Shown in pieces: positions 61,282 through 64,000 of a DNA stretch of 64,000 nt. The notes under the pieces are model-generated. The model had not been told where the DNA came from. It made no database searches and worked only from the letters and a program-made list of their open reading frames with translations. Origin of the DNA: Kineobactrum salinum (lineage in GTDB: Bacteria; Pseudomonadota; Gammaproteobacteria; Pseudomonadales; Halieaceae); the NCBI RefSeq assembly GCF_010669285.1, contig NZ_CP048711.1, positions 682,001 to 746,000 of the forward strand. The letters are read 5' to 3'. Position 1 is the stretch's first letter, and every line of letters starts with the position of its first letter. Both the position numbers and the translations under genes were made by a program.

Positions 61282-63729
61282 CTAGCGCCCGGTGTTATAG
61301 CTCAGGGTGATACCATAGGTACGCGGCATCCCGTAGCTGCGGACATAGGGCCCGTTGCCGCCGGTATAGGCTGCAGGGTAGTAGTCCTCATCAGTGAGGT
61401 TGCGGGCCCACAGCAGGGCCCGCCATTGGCCGCTGTCGGGGCCCAGCCCCAGGCGGGCATTGAACAGCGTGTAGTCCTCGGTGGAATTTTCCGGATCGAT
61501 GCCGCCGGTGGTGTCGTCGGTGAAGCTAACGTCACCGGCCACTTCCATCATCAGCCCCTGGGCCACGGGCCACTGGTAGCTGACCATCGCGGTGTAAGCC
61601 CACTCCGGCGCCTGGGCCAGCTCGATACCGGAGACGTCGCGCCGTACGGTGACCGGCCAGGCACTGGCAGCCGGGTCCACTGCATTCCATTTCTTTACCT
61701 CAGTGTCCAGCCAGGCGACGCCGAGATTGACGCTGAGACGATCGCTGGGCAGCCACTGCATATCCATTTCCGCGCCCATGATCTCGGATTCGGGAACGTT
61801 GGTAAGCCCGGAAATATTGCCCACGAAGGTGACGGAGATATCCTGCTCCTGCTTGTCCCGGTAATCGTAGAAGAAGGTGGCCGCATTGAGCTGCATGCTG
61901 CCATCGAGCAGGGTGGCCTTGGCGCCGATTTCATAGGAGGTCAGCTTCTCTTCCTTGTAGGGCTGCAATTGCTGCGTGGTATTGGAGTTGGCGCCATTGA
62001 AACCGCCCGACTTGAAGCCCTCCGAGATCATGCCGTACAGCAGGACATCGTCGGTGAGCGCGTAGTCGAGGCCAATCTTGCCCATCCAGCGGTCGGTCTC
62101 GATGGTCTCCTTAAACACCTGGAAGGCATCGTTGACGTCGGGCGTGCCGATAACCGAGAAAATGTAGTTCGGCGAGTCCGGATTGTCATTGATGGTGCCG
62201 CAGTCCCCGGGGCCCAGGCTGGCACCGAATTGGGCGTTGAGGAAATTGCCCAGGCTGCCATCCTCGGCGACAAAGGTACAGCCGGCCCAGTCGCGTTCCT
62301 CCTCGGTGTAGCGCGCGCCCAGCGTCAGCCGCAGGGTATCGGTAAACTGCCACTCAATGTGGCCAAACACCGCAGCGGAGTCCGTTTCCTGCTCGTACTT
62401 GGTATCCAGCTCCAGGATCGGCGTGGCGGCAAACTGGTCCACACCCCAGGGAATGGAACCAAATCCGAACACGGAATCCGCCATGAAGTAATGGTAGTAC
62501 TCATCCATCTCATCCGTGGAATAGTACAGGCCCGCTATCCAGTTCAGGTTGCCGGTTTCACCGGCGATACGCAGTTCCTGCGAGAAAACCTTGAGGTCGG
62601 TGGTGTTGATGTTGCTGGAGTCGGTATAAAAGCCGCCGTCCCAGTCGTTGGCCTCCACCCGTTCGAACTCGTTGTAGCCGGTGATCGAGGTCACGGTGGT
62701 GCCGGCGACATCCCATTCCAGGCGGGCTGCAAAACCGGTCAACTGGTTGTCGCGCTGGGGGCGGATATCAAAGGTCTTGCCGGTAATCGGGCTGGTATAG
62801 CTGTTGGTCCAGTCGGCTGCCTGGCTGTCATCCGAGGCATACCAGGGTGGGGTCTGGCCGAAGTTGCTACCGGTGGGCAGCAGGTATTCCTCCAGCGGTG
62901 TGTAGGGGTTGCTGAACTCCCCCAGGCCGACCTCGGTACCACTGAACACGGCGTTGGCCTTGTTCTCCGACTTGTCGGTGACATAGTGGGCGGTCAGCTG
63001 CAGCCGCAGGGTGTCGGTGGGATCGAAATTGACGATACCGCGCAGTGCGCTGACGTCCTTCTCACCCAGCTCATCATCGCGGGTCGTGCTCTTTTGCCAG
63101 CCCTCATTGGACTGCGAGGTCTTGAAGGCCACCCTGCCCTGGACCAGCTCATTACCACCGGAAGCAAAACCTTCCACCTCATAGGTGGAGAAGTTGCCGT
63201 AGCTGGCACTGACACCTGCCTCAAGTTCGCGGGTGGGCTTGTTGCTGATAAAGTTGATCTGTCCCGCCGTGGTGTTGCGGCCATAGAGATCCCCCTGGGG
63301 ACCCTTCAGTACCTCCACCCGCTCGGTATCGAAGACCAGGCCGCGGGTCATCACGGTATACGGCATCGCAATTTCGTCGAAATAAATACCGACCGTGGAG
63401 GAGGCCGCGGTGGAATAGTCCTGGAAGCCGACCCCGCGGATTGAATACAATGGCACACCGGTGGCCGCGGTTTCATTCACGGTGAGGCCGGGGGTCATCA
63501 TCGCGATGTCCTCGGCAGTGAGCACACCGAAGTCCTTGAGCTGCTCGCCGGTGAAGGCATTGATCGTGATACCTACATCGTTCGCACTCTGGCTGCGTTT
63601 CTGCGCGGTGACCACCACCTCCTCAAGCTGGGCCGCCACAGTGTTGCCGGTAATTGCAAGGCCGGCCACGGCCACTGCGGAACTCAGCAGACTGCGCTGC
63701 AGGATGTTCTGATAGTTGACGTTTTTCAT
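61282..63729 (-). CDS. TonB-dependent receptor of the amidase cluster
   Basis: 815 residues from ATG 63729 (GAGGGGAA six bases upstream). Signal peptide (SSAVAVAGLAITGNTVAA), TonB box LEEVVVTAQKRSQSAND, plug with VEVLKGPQGDLYGRNTTAG, large barrel ending in YGITLSYNTGR. The last residue is Arg rather than the usual aromatic. No STN domain. Flanked upstream by an amidohydrolase and downstream by amidase and deacetylase genes, all on the same strand, so it probably imports their common substrate. Confidence 0.92.
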   Translation of the reverse strand: MKNVNYQNILQRSLLSSAVAVAGLAITGNTVAAQLEEVVVTAQKRSQSANDVGITINAFTGEQLKDFGVLTAEDIAMMTPGLTVNETAATGVPLYSIRGVGFQDYSTAASSTVGIYFDEIAMPYTVMTRGLVFDTERVEVLKGPQGDLYGRNTTAGQINFISNKPTRELEAGVSASYGNFSTYEVEGFASGGNELVQGRVAFKTSQSNEGWQKSTTRDDELGEKDVSALRGIVNFDPTDTLRLQLTAHYVTDKSENKANAVFSGTEVGLGEFSNPYTPLEEYLLPTGSNFGQTPPWYASDDSQAADWTNSYTSPITGKTFDIRPQRDNQLTGFAARLEWDVAGTTVTSITGYNEFERVEANDWDGGFYTDSSNINTTDLKVFSQELRIAGETGNLNWIAGLYYSTDEMDEYYHYFMADSVFGFGSIPWGVDQFAATPILELDTKYEQETDSAAVFGHIEWQFTDTLRLTLGARYTEEERDWAGCTFVAEDGSLGNFLNAQFGASLGPGDCGTINDNPDSPNYIFSVIGTPDVNDAFQVFKETIETDRWMGKIGLDYALTDDVLLYGMISEGFKSGGFNGANSNTTQQLQPYKEEKLTSYEIGAKATLLDGSMQLNAATFFYDYRDKQEQDISVTFVGNISGLTNVPESEIMGAEMDMQWLPSDRLSVNLGVAWLDTEVKKWNAVDPAASAWPVTVRRDVSGIELAQAPEWAYTAMVSYQWPVAQGLMMEVAGDVSFTDDTTGGIDPENSTEDYTLFNARLGLGPDSGQWRALLWARNLTDEDYYPAAYTGGNGPYVRSYGMPRTYGITLSYNTGR

Positions 63730-63753
63730 GCTCGGTTCCCCTCGATAAAGCGA

Positions 63754-64000
63754 TTATTGGCTGACTTGGGTCTGCGCCCGATATACAGGCCGGCCCTGGA
63801 ACAGGGTCAGTTTGACGCGGGTATCGCTGATATCGTCCGCGTCAATGGTAAACAGGTCACGGTCCAGCACAATCAGATCCGCGGACTTGCCCACTTCGAT
63901 GCTGCCCGTGGTATCCGCCAGACCCAGTGCCCGGGCGCCGGCCAGTGTGAATATGCGCAGGGCCTGTTCCAGGCTGACGGCCTGTTCGGGCCAGAATGTG
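63754..64000 (-). CDS. Amidohydrolase (YtcJ-like), C-terminal part only
   Basis: The frame ends at TAA 63754-63756 and is open to the right edge, so only the last 82 residues are seen. They show the C-terminal amidohydrolase pattern ALRIFTLAGARALGLADTTG, then SIEVGKSADLIVLDRDLF and VKLTLFQGRPVYRA. The metal centre lies outside the window. It resembles the YtcJ-type enzyme at 26718-28493, again directly beside a TonB receptor. Confidence 0.8.
   Translation of the reverse strand, partial: TFWPEQAVSLEQALRIFTLAGARALGLADTTGSIEVGKSADLIVLDRDLFTIDADDISDTRVKLTLFQGRPVYRAQTQVSQ

Noticed and set aside
61426-63444. 672-codon rightward open frame
   Set aside because: Antisense to the TonB receptor of 61282-63729; composition is low-complexity Gly/Val and the opposite strand has clear plug and barrel motifs.
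1-64000. tRNA, rRNA, CRISPR or riboswitch elements
   Set aside because: None recognised on reading both strands; the intergenic gaps are short and show no regular repeat-spacer pattern or tRNA-like cloverleaf that I could support.

Overview
The window is GC-rich, densely coded gammaproteobacterial DNA. No RNA gene, CRISPR array or replication origin was seen. Five TonB-dependent receptors, a Rieske dioxygenase, a thiolase/DUF35 pair, a cytochrome P450 and many hydrolases suggest a marine or oligotrophic catabolic generalist, perhaps of the Halieaceae/Cellvibrionales type. That placement is inference from gene content only.

Layout. (1) 1-4110: thiolase (5' end outside the window), DUF35 OB-fold protein, SDR dehydrogenase and both subunits of a Rieske ring-hydroxylating oxygenase in one tight operon, closed by a hairpin. 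(2) 4180-6480: a YgeA-like racemase, an rlmA pseudogene that has lost its methyltransferase core, a YceI-like secreted protein and an IS91-type transposase scar. (3) 6803-11353: Aer-like PAS chemoreceptor, MocR regulator and a divergent PLP decarboxylase. (4) 11378-26332: one leftward block running ECF sigma, FecR anti-sigma, STN-type TonB receptor, second TonB receptor, S9 peptidase, prolidase-like amidohydrolase, serine hydrolase, DUF819 membrane protein, serine hydrolase. It reads as a sigma/anti-sigma controlled peptide uptake and digestion module. (5) 26430-36515: a more AT-rich cassette (YtcJ-type amidohydrolase, TonB receptor, two related class-V PLP enzymes, MarR, SRPBCC protein, MFS permease) lying between two copies of a roughly 45-bp direct repeat. 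(6) 36585-38242: cytochrome b5 variant plus ferric-reductase-like flavocytochrome; then a secreted metallophosphoesterase. (7) 39860-51478: TonB receptor, nitrilase, OxdB-type aldoxime dehydratase and AraC regulator, facing a P450-MarR-MBL operon that diverges from a 3-hydroxyphenylacetate-hydroxylase-like flavoprotein, a small DUF2783 protein and homogentisate dioxygenase (hmgA). Together they outline a possible route arylacetaldoxime -> nitrile -> arylacetate -> hydroxyarylacetate -> homogentisate -> ring cleavage. (8) 51607-53904: small stress-type proteins (KGG repeats, Rho-N-like, four-helix DUF2383-like, DUF4142). (9) 54231-57859: KaiC-like ATPase, receiver and GGDEF/EAL operon. (10) 58211-64000: amidohydrolase, TonB receptor, amidase, HDAC-like deacetylase and SnoaL-like protein on one strand, probably for an N-acyl compound.

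Three genes (aldoxime dehydratase, MBL hydrolase, DUF2383-like protein) each carry a single-base frame break at a mononucleotide run. Either the assembly has homopolymer errors or these are real lesions; this affects how literally the annotation can be read.
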